Assembly: GCF_000473245.1 (NCBI RefSeq)
Contig: NC_022524.1
Location: forward strand, 830,501 to 894,500
Source: Bacillus infantis NRRL B-14911
GTDB taxonomy: Bacteria > Bacillota > Bacilli > Bacillales > Cytobacillaceae
Direction: 5' to 3'
DNA length: 64,000 nucleotides
Below, one piece after another: positions 1 through 8,545 of this stretch. The first letter of the stretch is position 1. Each line of letters opens with the position of its first letter. Under the pieces are notes generated by a model. It made no database searches, was not told the origin of the DNA, and saw only the letters and a list, made by a program, of their open reading frames with translations. The position numbers and the translations under genes are program-made.

Positions 1-2
1 AG

Positions 3-377
3 CTTGAGCATCCTCTTAAGGAAGAGATAGAAGAAGTGCGCAGAATCATTTTAAGTTCTGATGAGAGATTCACAGAGCATATAAAATGGAATGCGCCGAG
101 TTTTTGCATCGAAAATGATGATCGGATAACCTTCAATCTGAAAGGGAATGCATTTTTTCGCCTTGTGTTTCATTGTGGTGCAAAAGTGAAACCTAAAGCT
201 GCCCAGCCTCTATTTGAAGACCATACCGGATTATTAGAATGGCAGACGAATGATAGAGCTGTGGTGAAGTTTTTTAATGAGAATGATGTAAAAGATAAAG
301 AAGAAAAACTTAGAGTGGTGATAGGGAAATGGATCGGCACAACAAGTTCTAAGGTGATTTCCGATACTGAAGATTGA
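3..377 (+). CDS. DUF1801 (YdhG-like) domain protein, 5' truncated by window edge
   Basis: The reading frame is open to the left edge of the window, so the true start lies outside; the GTG at 36 is only an internal codon. The visible product contains the pattern HPLKEEIEEVRRII followed by IKWNAPSF and a C-terminal block rich in charged residues, which is typical of the DUF1801/YdhG fold (related to the frataxin-like fold). Function is unknown for the family; it is cytoplasmic with no signal or membrane segment. The next gene is more than 290 bp away on the other strand, so this is the last gene of its transcript. Family assignment is from recalled motif similarity. Confidence 0.75.
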   Translation, partial: LEHPLKEEIEEVRRIILSSDERFTEHIKWNAPSFCIENDDRITFNLKGNAFFRLVFHCGAKVKPKAAQPLFEDHTGLLEWQTNDRAVVKFFNENDVKDKEEKLRVVIGKWIGTTSSKVISDTED

Positions 378-670
378 ACTAGATACCTAACGGAGCAGAA
401 AGTCTAAATTAAAAACGCGGGTGGGGGGAATAAGAATCAGTGCTTAGCCACGTTAAAATTTTTTGAAGCTCTTGGGCCTGTGAGGGTTTAAACGATTACC
501 TAGGGTTTAATGTGTTCCTGCTGCAGTAAGTTAAAAAGGTGCCTTGCCCCACTGGAGAAAAACACCTCTTTTTGTTTCCTAAGGGAGAGCCTGTTTCCGC
601 TGTCCCTATTGAGCGGGGAATCTTAACCATCTTTCCCTGAAGGCCAGTCTCCGTCTCAACGTTTCAAAGA
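378..670. other. intergenic region, no gene seen
   Basis: This stretch lies between two convergent genes. The only structure I see is a weak hairpin around 535-575 (AGGTG paired with CACCT, then CTTTTT) that may terminate the DUF1801 transcript. No open reading frame with a ribosome binding site is visible. Confidence 0.5.
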
Positions 671-1879
671 TTACTCAGCAAGCTTCATCTCATTTCTCTT
701 TTTCATTTCACCAGGCCGGATCCATACTACATTTCCTTGGTGCTCTGTTTGTTCTTTTAAGTGATCCTGGATTTTCCGGATATGCTCTCCCATGGTCATG
801 ACAGTCATGTCGAGCTCTATCAGGTGTGCCTGCTGCTCCATCGTCAGTTCAGATGAGCCCATGGTTTTTTGGCTTAAGTTTTCTGTGATTCCCAATACTT
901 CCTGCATCATTTCAATCAGACGCTGATTCTCGGCTTCCACCTCAGTTGAGTCGCGTTTGATTTCGTGTGATTGCAGTGAAAGTGTATTGATGCTTGAAAT
1001 CACGCCATCAAAGATGTCGATCATCTGCAGGCTCTTATCTTTTCCTTCTTCTAATACCGACACATTCGCACTATACGATTTTTCTTGTTCTTCAATATTT
1101 CTGTTCACGTCGGTTACGATGGTGTTAATCGTTTCTGCACTCTCTTTGACCTGAACGGACAGCTTGCGGATTTCAGAAGCAACAACTCCGAATCCAGCCC
1201 CATTTGAGCCTGCACGGGCAGCTTCAATAGAGGCGTTCAATGCAAGGAGATTTGTCTGGTTGGAGATATAATCGATAGCTCCGAGAGCCTTTGTGACTGC
1301 TTTCATTTTCTCAAGGAGCGTCTGGTTATAATCACCGAACTGCTTTGTGAGAGAGATGATTTTTGTGAAAACAATGCTGAAATCGTCGACCTTCAGCTTC
1401 CCCTCGTTGGACAGCAGCGTTACATCTGAGGTAGTGGAGTTCGTTACTTCAATAATGGCATCCAGGTTTTGTATCATCCCATTCATTTTTCCTAATTGAT
1501 CCCCAAAGTACGAAATCAGCTCATGCTGCTTTTGAATATCCTGTACCATATCCATAAGCTGGCCGCCAACCATTTCAGAAGAAGCACTTACCTGTGTGTT
1601 CATTGAAACTAAGTGCCCGCTGTGTGCTTCGAGATGGCGCAATTCCTGCAGCGACTCCTCGATTGAGGTCTGAGCTGATGAATTCTTCTCAGCAACCTCC
1701 TCATTTTGATCATTCTCCTGTTTCAGCATCCTGGCACAGCCGATGAAGAGGGCTGCCGTAATGACCAGGGTTCCGATAAGAGAAAGTATGAATGAGTCTA
1801 CGTAATAGTGGAGTGCCGACAGCAGCACAGAAGCCAGGAGGACGGAAGCTGCCATCACAAGATTCTTCTTGTTTTTCAT
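671..1879 (-). CDS. methyl-accepting chemotaxis protein without an extracellular sensor domain
   Basis: The 402-residue product has two closely spaced hydrophobic helices (about residues 7-24 and 29-49) separated by only a few residues, then a long coiled coil. The chemoreceptor hairpin tip is intact at about residues 205-235 ([18 protein letters not shown]), the part that contacts CheA and CheW. With virtually no extracellular loop and no HAMP or PAS domain, it cannot bind a ligand outside the cell in the usual way. The start codon overlaps the stop of the upstream ECF S-component gene by 4 bp, so the two are translationally coupled. I infer that the membrane partner or the DICT protein upstream supplies the signal. 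Confidence 0.9.
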   Translation of the reverse strand: MKNKKNLVMAASVLLASVLLSALHYYVDSFILSLIGTLVITAALFIGCARMLKQENDQNEEVAEKNSSAQTSIEESLQELRHLEAHSGHLVSMNTQVSASSEMVGGQLMDMVQDIQKQHELISYFGDQLGKMNGMIQNLDAIIEVTNSTTSDVTLLSNEGKLKVDDFSIVFTKIISLTKQFGDYNQTLLEKMKAVTKALGAIDYISNQTNLLALNASIEAARAGSNGAGFGVVASEIRKLSVQVKESAETINTIVTDVNRNIEEQEKSYSANVSVLEEGKDKSLQMIDIFDGVISSINTLSLQSHEIKRDSTEVEAENQRLIEMMQEVLGITENLSQKTMGSSELTMEQQAHLIELDMTVMTMGEHIRKIQDHLKEQTEHQGNVVWIRPGEMKKRNEMKLAE

Positions 1880-2472
1880 ACAGCCAGACTCCTTTTCTGT
1901 AAAATACGCTCCAGCCTGAAAGCGAACGGCAGGCCGATTGAATAGACTACAAATATCTTAATTAGATTAAAGGGGATGATAATGAGCAGAACAGCTGATT
2001 CAAAATCTTTCACAAGCGGGTTCGCATCGGTGAAAGATGTCAGATACTGATCCATATTCAGTCCGAGCAGGTTCATGATCGCCGGCAATATAAAGTAATA
2101 GTTAAGCAGGTACATAGCCGCGAGAAATATACTGATCGAAAGGGTAAAGCTGACCCAGCTCAATTTTTTCTGATAGTGATAAAAAGCGCCTATCATTCCC
2201 ACAATGAGCGCGCCAGAGCAGAAGTTGGCAATCTGGTTCACCGGCAGTCCCACATAGCTTCCGTGAGTTATATACTCAATGACATTTTTCAGGAATTGAA
2301 CAAGGATTCCGGCAGCAGGCCCCATTGTAATGGCACCGATTAAGGCAGGAATATCGCTGACATCAAGTGTTAAGAAAACAGGGAAAAAAGGAAGCGGGAT
2401 TTTAAATAAGTATAAAATAAGGCTAAGTGCTGTTAAAATGCCAATCGAGGCCATTTTCTGAATACGTGACAT
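1876..2472 (-). CDS. ECF transporter S component, RibU-like
   Basis: The 198-residue protein has about six membrane segments and the S-component pattern seen in riboflavin-specific Rib[19 protein letters not shown] followed by [13 protein letters not shown], then [10 protein letters not shown]. Known RibU proteins capture riboflavin and need the shared EcfA/A'/T energising module encoded elsewhere. No FMN riboswitch is recognisable upstream, unlike B. subtilis ribU, so this may be a paralog. It sits between the DICT-domain gene (55 bp upstream, with a hairpin in the gap) and the chemoreceptor (4-bp overlap). Substrate is an inference from sequence similarity. Confidence 0.8.
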   Translation of the reverse strand: MSRIQKMASIGILTALSLILYLFKIPLPFFPVFLTLDVSDIPALIGAITMGPAAGILVQFLKNVIEYITHGSYVGLPVNQIANFCSGALIVGMIGAFYHYQKKLSWVSFTLSISIFLAAMYLLNYYFILPAIMNLLGLNMDQYLTSFTDANPLVKDFESAVLLIIIPFNLIKIFVVYSIGLPFAFRLERILQKRSLAV

Positions 2473-2497
2473 ATGTAAAATCTCCTTTATTCATGAT

Positions 2498-2523
2498 AAA
2501 AGGGCAGCCCTAGGGCTACCCTT
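2498..2523 (-). terminator. hairpin between DICT gene and ECF gene (attenuator or processing site)
   Basis: On the minus strand the sequence reads AAGGGTAGCCC TAG GGCTGCCCTTTTA, an 11-bp stem with a short U run. It lies within the operon, so it probably reduces readthrough into the transporter and chemoreceptor genes or stabilises the upstream message. Confidence 0.6.
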
Positions 2524-2527
2524 GGCA

Positions 2528-3076
2528 TTAACCGATAAGTGAGAATCCTATATGTGGTGTTAACAGTTTTGTTGCATGAGCAATTACTTGCGGGTTTGAA
2601 GTCTTAACTCCTTTAAACTTGCGCCCTTCTTCCACCTCATGTACGCCGAAGCCCTCCATGTCATAGGCAACCATCATGGATTTGAATACAGGGCTGTCAA
2701 TAATGAGGAACCATTCGCGCATCAGTTCACTATTCTTTGGAAGCTCAATATAATGAATGCCATCACTTGGATCCATGGCTGCATCATTTTCTCCAAAGAT
2801 ATGAACGTTAGAGTACTCGGCCATAGCCTGGAAACGGTCCAGCACGTTCTTCGTGCGCGAGAACTTTTGAAAGCCTGCATAAACGTTCCCTTGAAGCTTC
2901 TTCGTTAGGACGATGTTCTCCATCATTAAGCACATATACTCCAGCTGCGGGACTTTAGTCTCGTATTTTAAAGACTGTGCATTCAACTGGCTTAAGGGAG
3001 CATTGTCGAGCTTTTGAGTCTCCCCCTCAACCTGGCCAAAACATTCTCTAAACAATGACAGCTTCTTTAATTCCAT
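2528..3076 (-). CDS. DICT sensory domain protein
   Basis: The 182-residue protein matches the DICT sensory domain: NVYAGFQKFSRTKNVLDRF at about residues 65-83, then a phenylalanine-glycine turn (HIFGEND) and the hallmark EWFLIIDSP near residue 125. DICT domains are predicted light- or flavin-related sensory modules found beside diguanylate cyclases and two-component proteins. Here it stands alone with no output domain, encoded first in an operon with a RibU-like transporter and a sensorless chemoreceptor. A strong GGAGGAG ribosome binding site precedes the ATG. The role as signal-input partner is inference. Confidence 0.75.
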   Translation of the reverse strand: MELKKLSLFRECFGQVEGETQKLDNAPLSQLNAQSLKYETKVPQLEYMCLMMENIVLTKKLQGNVYAGFQKFSRTKNVLDRFQAMAEYSNVHIFGENDAAMDPSDGIHYIELPKNSELMREWFLIIDSPVFKSMMVAYDMEGFGVHEVEEGRKFKGVKTSNPQVIAHATKLLTPHIGFSLIG

Positions 3077-3143
3077 GAAAAATCTCCTCCTGTAAGTGGT
3101 TGTTAGGTCTTAGGGACCGAGAAAAAAGAACTAGTTCAAAGGT

Positions 3144-3174
3144 AAAAAAAGTAGTCCGCTACAGCGTGGACTAT
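3144..3174 (-). terminator. rho-independent hairpin in the leader of the DICT operon
   Basis: On the minus strand TAGTCC and GGACTA form a perfect 6-bp stem around a ten-base loop that can pair further, followed immediately by C and a run of seven T. It lies about 70-100 bp upstream of the DICT start codon and points towards it. No other gene in that orientation lies close upstream, so it looks like a leader attenuator. No riboswitch class is recognised. Confidence 0.55.
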
Positions 3175-3306
3175 GCTGGGGTATGGATGAAAAGTATGTA
3201 TTACTTCTTTCGCTAATTCTTTACCTTACTAAACTCCCTACCTCCTTTACCACGTTAAAACTAATTTAAACACAGTAATATAAAAATTTAAAATCTGAAT
3301 GTTCTA

Positions 3307-3373
3307 TGAGTCAAGGGGACAGGTCCCTTGGCTCTTTTTCAAAACTGGGCCATGGGGTCTGTCCCCCTGGCAC
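3307..3373. repeat. dispersed GGGGACAG palindromes, two copies
   Basis: Two imperfect palindromes lie side by side: 3307-3339 (stem around AAGGGGACAGGTCCCTT, then CTTTTT) and 3346-3373 (stem around GGGGTCTGTCCCC). They belong to the same family as the copies at 5724, 19504, 22826, 35456, 40274 and 46749. They sit between divergent genes. Confidence 0.75.
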
Positions 3374-3444
3374 AAATCCTTTTTGGTTTTCTCTGGAAAT
3401 AGTGTGGTAAATAATAAAGATTAACTAAAGCGGGGAGGCATTCT

Positions 3445-4083
3445 ATGAGAGTCCTTGTGATTGGAACGGAAGACTTGACGGGGGAGCATGTAATCAAGCA
3501 GCTGTCGGACAAGCAGCATGAGGCGGTGGCATTGGTTGGGACAAAGAGTAAGGTGGATGAAATGGGAAGGCTGGGGGCAGCGGATGTTTTTGTGCAGGAA
3601 AATGATGGTTATGCCAAGGCCTTTTCAGCTTGTGATGCGGTCATTTATGTGGGCGATGCCAGTGCGCGGACGGGTGAAAGCAAGCCGATTCTGATTGACC
3701 ATCAGTCGGTTATTGATTCGGTGCACGCGGCAAGGGACCAGGGAGTTAAGCGCTTTCTGCTGATGAGTGCGATGCGTGCGAATGAGACGGACAAAGGCGG
3801 TTCAGGAACAGACGGGGCGAAGGATCAGCCTGAGGAGCTTTTAAGAAATGCAGAATTAACTTATACCATATTACGGACAGGCAAGCCTGTAGACAAGCCG
3901 GGAAAAGGGAAGATTGAAGCAGCACTTTCTCTTAAAAGTAAGGAAAGTGAAATTCCGAAAGAGGATATCGCGACTGTACTGGTCGAGGCACTTGAACTGG
4001 AGGAGGCTTATAACAGAACCATTGAAGTGTCTTCAGGAGAAATGCCGATCCGCGAGGCATTGCAGCAGATAAGCTCTGACTGA
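3445..4083 (+). CDS. NAD(P)-binding atypical short-chain dehydrogenase
   Basis: The 212-residue protein begins with a Rossmann-like dinucleotide fold (MRVLVIGTEDLTGEHVIKQL) and continues as an NAD(P)H-binding atypical SDR (NmrA/YhfK type), with the central DAVIYVGDAS strand and a helix containing RFLLMSAM. These proteins are cytoplasmic oxidoreductases or redox-sensing epimerase-like proteins; substrate is unknown. The classical SDR catalytic Tyr-x-x-x-Lys is not evident. The next gene starts 28 bp downstream on the same strand, so the two probably form an operon. A GGGGAGG ribosome binding site precedes the ATG. Confidence 0.75.
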   Translation: MRVLVIGTEDLTGEHVIKQLSDKQHEAVALVGTKSKVDEMGRLGAADVFVQENDGYAKAFSACDAVIYVGDASARTGESKPILIDHQSVIDSVHAARDQGVKRFLLMSAMRANETDKGGSGTDGAKDQPEELLRNAELTYTILRTGKPVDKPGKGKIEAALSLKSKESEIPKEDIATVLVEALELEEAYNRTIEVSSGEMPIREALQQISSD

Positions 4084-4111
4084 TACTTAACTATTTTATG
4101 AAAAGGGTGAT

Positions 4112-5725
4112 ATGATGTCCAATGTGAAAAAATACTTGCCAGCCCTTCTGAAGGGGACTGCGGCACTCGGGGCTGCGGCAGCTGCGACTTATTTCTACCG
4201 GAAGGATGACACGCAGCAGCAGCATTCCATCCTGAGGAATTTCCCGCTCCTTGGCAGGGTCAGGTATATGACAGAGAAGATCGGCCCCGAGCTTAGGCAA
4301 TACTTATTCGAAAGCAATAATGAGGGAACGCCTTTTTCCCGGAAAGAGTTCGAGGATATCGTCAAGGCCGGGAAGTATAAGGAGCGTCTGATCGGCTTCG
4401 GTTCGGAGCGGGATTTTTCAAAAAGCGGCTATTATATCCGCAACAGCATGTTTCCGAAGCAGCGGGAAGAACTGAGGATCGATAACAGCCAGAAAATCAA
4501 TACAAAGGTTTATAAAGTGGATGAAGAAGGCCTTATGACCAGGAAAGAACACCGGGAGGAAAGCCAGACAGATCCCTATTTTCTAACAGATGAAGATGCA
4601 GTCATCCTCGGCGAGCATACATGCCGGCAGCCGTTCAAGCTGAAAGGGCTTGTCGGGCAGTCTGCGATGAGCTATGGCGCGCTCGGCGACCGGGCGATCA
4701 CGGCTTTGTCAAAAGGGCTGGGCCTTGCCGGCGGAACATGGATGAATACCGGGGAAGGCGGTCTATCAAAATATCATTTAATCGGTAACCCGGACATCAT
4801 GATGCAGATCGGTCCCGGCCTGTTCGGCGTCCGGACTCCGGGCGGGGAATTTTCATGGGATGAATTTGAGAAAAAGAGCAAAATTGAGCAAGTGAAGGCA
4901 TTCGAAATTAAGCTTGCACAGGGGGCAAAAATCCGCGGCGGCCATATTGAAGGGGAGAAGGTAAATGAGGAAATTGCCCAAATCCGCCTTGTTGAGCCTT
5001 GGCAGACCATCAACAGCCCCAACCGATTCTATGAATTTAACAATTATGATGAGCTGTTTCAGTTTGTAGAAAAGATGCGGGATAAAGGCGGCAAGCCGGT
5101 TGGCATCAAGATCGTGGTCGGTGATTTGGATTCTCTTGAGGAAATGGCCCAGGTGATGAAGGAAACAGGAATGGGCCCTGACTTTATCACTGTCGATGGC
5201 GGCGAAGGCGGAACAGGTGCCACTTATCAGGAGCTTGCCGATGCAGTGGGGCTGCCTATTGGATCTGCGCTGCCGGCTGTTGATGAAATGCTGGTTAAAT
5301 ATAAAGTCCGCGACAGGGTGAAGCTGATCGCATCAGGCAAACTGATTACCCCGGATAAAGTTGCGATTGCTCTTGCCATGGGGGCAGATCTCGTCAACAT
5401 CGCCCGCGGATTCATGATCAGCGTCGGCTGCATCATGGCGGAGAAATGCCATACCAACCACTGCCCAGCCGGTGTCGCCACAACCGACCCGAAGCTCCAG
5501 GACGGACTTGTCATTGAGGAAAAACAATACCGGGTAGCCAATTATGTGGTTTCCCTCCGTGAAGGGCTGTTCAATCTGGCTGCAGCTGCAGGCCTCGATA
5601 CTCCGACAAAATTCGAACGGAAGCATCTTGTCTATAAAGACGAATGGGGAAGAGTATCAGCTGTCCAGGATATGATCCTTACACCGAAAAAGGTAGATGA
5701 AATACAGGAGAAGGAACAAGAGTGA
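4112..5725 (+). CDS. yerD: FMN-binding glutamate synthase family protein, YerD-like
   Basis: The 537-residue protein has an N-terminal membrane helix (about residues 9-27), then the FMN-binding barrel of the glutamate synthase central domain. Visible hallmarks are VDGGEGGTGATY near residue 355, MGADLVNIARGFM, and the cysteine cluster CIMAEKCHTNHCPAG that would bind a 3Fe-4S centre. It lacks the glutaminase and GXGXG domains of true GltA, matching B. subtilis YerD in size and layout. The family is a presumed amine- or glutamate-linked oxidoreductase; its reaction is not established. It follows the SDR gene by 28 bp and its stop codon lies at the foot of a strong palindromic terminator. Confidence 0.85.
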   Translation: MMSNVKKYLPALLKGTAALGAAAAATYFYRKDDTQQQHSILRNFPLLGRVRYMTEKIGPELRQYLFESNNEGTPFSRKEFEDIVKAGKYKERLIGFGSERDFSKSGYYIRNSMFPKQREELRIDNSQKINTKVYKVDEEGLMTRKEHREESQTDPYFLTDEDAVILGEHTCRQPFKLKGLVGQSAMSYGALGDRAITALSKGLGLAGGTWMNTGEGGLSKYHLIGNPDIMMQIGPGLFGVRTPGGEFSWDEFEKKSKIEQVKAFEIKLAQGAKIRGGHIEGEKVNEEIAQIRLVEPWQTINSPNRFYEFNNYDELFQFVEKMRDKGGKPVGIKIVVGDLDSLEEMAQVMKETGMGPDFITVDGGEGGTGATYQELADAVGLPIGSALPAVDEMLVKYKVRDRVKLIASGKLITPDKVAIALAMGADLVNIARGFMISVGCIMAEKCHTNHCPAGVATTDPKLQDGLVIEEKQYRVANYVVSLREGLFNLAAAAGLDTPTKFERKHLVYKDEWGRVSAVQDMILTPKKVDEIQEKEQE

Positions 5726-5787
5726 GCCAGGGGGACAGACCCCTTGGCTCAAAAGAGCCAGAGGGTCTGTCCCCCTGGCTCATTTTT
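5724..5787 (+). terminator. long perfect palindrome acting as terminator (dispersed repeat family)
   Basis: A 27-bp arm starting GAGCCAGGGGGACAGACC is followed by AAAA and its near-perfect inverted copy, then ATTTTT. It begins on the stop codon of yerD. The core GGGGACAGACCCC is the same as in the tandem array after maeN, so a dispersed repeat seems to have been used as a terminator here. Confidence 0.85.
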
Positions 5788-5831
5788 GATATAATATAAA
5801 GTTATATACGTTATTGGCGGTGATTTGGAGA

Positions 5832-6749
5832 GTGAAGAGCATTAGGGTTAGTGATTTGGTTGAGAAGTTTTCGTTGAAGGTGCTGGCCGGGAAGGATAGT
5901 TTGGATAAGCTGATCACTCAGTCCAGGGTGCACAGGCCTGGCTTGGAGTTTGTGGGGCATTTTGACTTTTTTCCAACAGACCGGATTCAGATTTTGGGGA
6001 GGAAAGAGATTAACTTTTTACATAAGCAGACTGAAGAAGAACGGAAAATCAGAATCGGAAATATCGTCAACTATCATCCGCCGTGCTTTATTGTAACGAC
6101 AGGTGATAAGGGGCTGACGTATTTAAGGCATTATTGCAATGAGTATGGCATCCCGCTGCTGACAACTGAAATTCCTGAAACGACTTCAGATTATATCTCT
6201 CAATTAGATGCTTATCTGGTCAAAGAGCTGGCAGAGGAAACCTATGTTCACGGAGTTTGTGTGAATGTGTATGGAATGGGGATCCTGCTGCGGGGGAATT
6301 CGGGAGTGGGGAAGAGTGAAACAGCTCATACGCTGATTGGCCGGGGACACAGGCTTGTGGCAGATGATATTGTCGTGTTGAAAAAGCTTAGCCCGCAGAC
6401 GCTCTTAGGGACGCATGATGAAAAAACAAAAGAGTTTCTGGCCCTCCGCAGTGTTGGGCTGATCAATGTTGTCCGCTCTTATGGACTGAAGGCATTCCAG
6501 AATGAAACACGGATTTCGCTGGATATCCAATTAACGAAATGGGAAAAAAAATCGCTGAACAATGATTTAGAGCATCAGCCTGATTTCACGGAATATCTGG
6601 GCGTTAAAGTGCCATCAATGGAAATCCAGCTTCAGCCAGGCCGTGACGTGGCCGGGTTGATTGAGGCGGCTGCGAACAACTGGTATTTGCGGCAGCAGGG
6701 ATACAGCGCCGCATCGGATTTTATGAGCAGGCTGGATAGTGAATTTTAA
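5832..6749 (+). CDS. HPr kinase/phosphorylase-like paralog
   Basis: The GTG at 5832 is chosen because the product then aligns residue for residue with canonical HprK (VKSIRVSDLVEKF against MAKVRTKDVMEQF) and GGCGGTG lies about ten bases upstream. It is 305 residues with His140, the Walker A loop GNSGVGKS at about 155-162 and VADD at about 176-179. Canonical HprK phosphorylates HPr on Ser46 and drives CcpA-dependent catabolite repression. The signature EIRGLGIINV is altered to LALRSVGLINV, so the glutamate at 204 is Ala and Gly207 is Ser. It is also not next to lgt/ppaX, the usual hprK context. I infer a second, divergent copy whose activity on HPr is uncertain. Confidence 0.8.
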   Translation: MKSIRVSDLVEKFSLKVLAGKDSLDKLITQSRVHRPGLEFVGHFDFFPTDRIQILGRKEINFLHKQTEEERKIRIGNIVNYHPPCFIVTTGDKGLTYLRHYCNEYGIPLLTTEIPETTSDYISQLDAYLVKELAEETYVHGVCVNVYGMGILLRGNSGVGKSETAHTLIGRGHRLVADDIVVLKKLSPQTLLGTHDEKTKEFLALRSVGLINVVRSYGLKAFQNETRISLDIQLTKWEKKSLNNDLEHQPDFTEYLGVKVPSMEIQLQPGRDVAGLIEAAANNWYLRQQGYSAASDFMSRLDSEF

Positions 6750-6758
6750 ATGATTAAT

Positions 6759-6785
6759 GAAGGGCCTTGCGGGGCTCTTTTTTTT
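6759..6785 (+). terminator. rho-independent terminator after the hprK-like gene
   Basis: GAAGGGCC and GGGGCTCTT form a GC-rich stem followed by eight T residues, ten bases after the stop codon. Confidence 0.8.
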
Positions 6786-6907
6786 GTACTCTTCTTTCCG
6801 CTGCAGAATTAGAGAGGGAGAAAATGAAACATTACAGCTTTTGTTTCGTCTATATTAAAGATGAATTATTTGGAAATTTTGTCTGTTTGCAGAGGGAAGG
6901 GATACTT

Positions 6908-7303
6908 TTGAAAAGAGCAGCGGCATTCTTACTCATCCTGCTGTTATTAGCAGGCTGCAGTGGTGTTCAGCATAATACAGATTTAGAAAAGTCTATTTCT
7001 GATATTGTGAAAGATAAAGATAGCAATGAGATACCTCTTGACTCATTGGCGGATTTCGATTGGGAAAAGGCCTTTTTATTTACGCCGTATAGTCCTCAAG
7101 AGCATATAGAGGAACAGTTAGGTGTCTCTTTTAACGATCCCAGCAGCATTGATTTTAGAGACGATATTTATCTGCTGGTCTTCAAGAACGATGGTGAAGT
7201 GGTGCATTATGCTGAAGTAAAAAGGCAGGGGGCTGATTTTACGATCGGGGAAGGGGAATATCTGACGCCTGCTGAGGATGTTATCACGATTGAAAGACCA
7301 TAG
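6908..7303 (+). CDS. small lipoprotein of unknown function
   Basis: The TTG at 6908 is preferred over farther starts because AGAGGGAAGGG lies just upstream and the product then starts with a clean signal peptide (LKRAAAFLLILLLLAGC). The lipobox LLAGC places a diacylglyceryl cysteine at about residue 17. The mature part (about 115 residues) is acidic and mixed alpha/beta; I do not recognise the family. It is probably anchored on the outer face of the membrane. It follows a terminator, so it has its own promoter. Confidence 0.7.
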   Translation: MKRAAAFLLILLLLAGCSGVQHNTDLEKSISDIVKDKDSNEIPLDSLADFDWEKAFLFTPYSPQEHIEEQLGVSFNDPSSIDFRDDIYLLVFKNDGEVVHYAEVKRQGADFTIGEGEYLTPAEDVITIERP

Positions 7304-7455
7304 ATATAACATCATATTCAAAAGAACTTATCGAAAATACAAAGCTGGTAAATATTGAACCAGCCGATAACTGATTGAGCCTGCTGATGTTCAGTTTTAA
7401 GGCAAGCTTTTCAGCATGAGCTCGTCAGAAAGCATTGTTCCGGAGGGAATTTGAT

Positions 7456-7641
7456 TTGAGATTCTTTTTAGCTGTTCCATTATTAATAATGGGGAGCTTT
7501 TTAATAAGCATCACCGTAGATCGTTTAGGCAGCACCGGCAATTTTATCATGCACGCAATGGGTGTGGCCATTAATTTATTTGCTGTCTTTTATATATGGA
7601 AAAGAAAGCCGAAGCTGGAGGGGAAGGATGATAAGAAATAA
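7456..7641 (+). CDS. small membrane protein, two helices
   Basis: The TTG at 7456 has a CGGAGGGA ribosome binding site eight bases upstream, so it is preferred over the GTG-like start at 7435. The 61-residue product has two hydrophobic helices (about residues 2-19 and 30-47) and a basic, lysine-rich tail (WKRKPKLEGKDDKK). Its end overlaps the start of the Nudix gene by 14 bp, so the two are co-expressed. Function unknown. Confidence 0.65.
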   Translation: MRFFLAVPLLIMGSFLISITVDRLGSTGNFIMHAMGVAINLFAVFYIWKRKPKLEGKDDKK

Positions 7642-8059
7642 TATTCGGGCTATTGCCATCTGTGTGTTCAGGAAAAATGACTCTATACTTGTGGCTGAAG
7701 GCTTCGACAAAGTTAAGCAGGACTATTTCTACCGTCCGATTGGCGGGGGAATCGAGTTTGGCGAAAAAAGCACTGAAGCGCTGGAAAGAGAAGTGTTCGA
7801 GGAAATTGGGGCAAACGTTAGGAATCTCATTCATTTAGGCACCCTTGAAAATATCTTTACCTACAATGGGATTCCCCGCCATGAGTTCGTTTTTGTCTAT
7901 GATGGGGAGTTTGTTGATCTATCCTTCTATCAAAAACCATCTTTTATGGGTCTTGAGGATAATGGGGAAGAGTTCAAGTTAATGTGGAAGTCTATCAATG
8001 AGTTTCGGGATAAGGGATTACGGCTGGTCCCTGAGGAACTATTAGCGCTGATTCAATAG
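7628..8059 (+). CDS. Nudix hydrolase
   Basis: The ATG at 7628 follows GGGGAAGG and overlaps the preceding small membrane-protein gene. The 143-residue protein carries a full Nudix box near residues 38-60: GGGIEFGEKSTEALEREVFE followed by EIG, matching Gx5Ex7REUxEExGU. The box binds Mg and hydrolyses a nucleoside diphosphate linked to another group; the substrate cannot be told from sequence. It is cytoplasmic. It is followed 15 bp later by a lipoprotein gene, suggesting one transcript. Confidence 0.9.
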   Translation: MIRNNIRAIAICVFRKNDSILVAEGFDKVKQDYFYRPIGGGIEFGEKSTEALEREVFEEIGANVRNLIHLGTLENIFTYNGIPRHEFVFVYDGEFVDLSFYQKPSFMGLEDNGEEFKLMWKSINEFRDKGLRLVPEELLALIQ

Positions 8060-8074
8060 ACAGGGGGAGTAAGG

Positions 8075-8512
8075 TTGAAAAAAATACTCTTGTTATTTTT
8101 TTCCTTGATGTTTTTAGCTGCCTGTTCGAAAGAAGTGAACCATTATGACTACAGATTTGTCGGGGAAAGCGGCCATTGGGAAGCGGAGTACGTATTTAAA
8201 GGAACAGAGGTGTGGGACGAGAAAAATGGAAGACGCTCATACTCTAACGAAAATAACGATGAATTCTTTTTAGAGTATAAAGGGCCTTTAGAAGAGCTTT
8301 CATCCATGAAAAAAATAGAGTACTCTTATGAAACGTCAGCAGGGAGCGGAAGCGGCGCAACAAAATTTGATGCACCGCCGACGAAAAAGGTTTTTAAAAG
8401 CAGCGGATCTTCGGAGAATAGCGGCATAGTGAATGAGGATGATATTATCAAAGTTTATGTAAAATGGGATAATGCCGAGGAGACTTTTGAATTGCACAGA
8501 GAAAAGCAGTAG
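8075..8512 (+). CDS. small lipoprotein of unknown function
   Basis: TTG start with GGGGGAG five bases upstream. The 145-residue precursor has a signal peptide ending in the lipobox LAAC (cysteine at residue 17). The mature part has an ordered N-terminal half (VGESGHWEAEYVF) and a Ser/Gly-rich middle (SAGSGSGA). The pattern resembles small Bacillus lipoproteins of unknown function; I do not assign a family. It lies in a same-strand run with the Nudix gene upstream and another exported protein downstream. Confidence 0.7.
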   Translation: MKKILLLFFSLMFLAACSKEVNHYDYRFVGESGHWEAEYVFKGTEVWDEKNGRRSYSNENNDEFFLEYKGPLEELSSMKKIEYSYETSAGSGSGATKFDAPPTKKVFKSSGSSENSGIVNEDDIIKVYVKWDNAEETFELHREKQ

Positions 8513-8545
8513 ACTTTTAAACTTATAAAAGAGAGGTTCGGGTTA

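Noticed and set aside
3077-3300. FMN riboswitch controlling the RibU-like gene
   Set aside because: The conserved RFN core sequences are not found in the leader.
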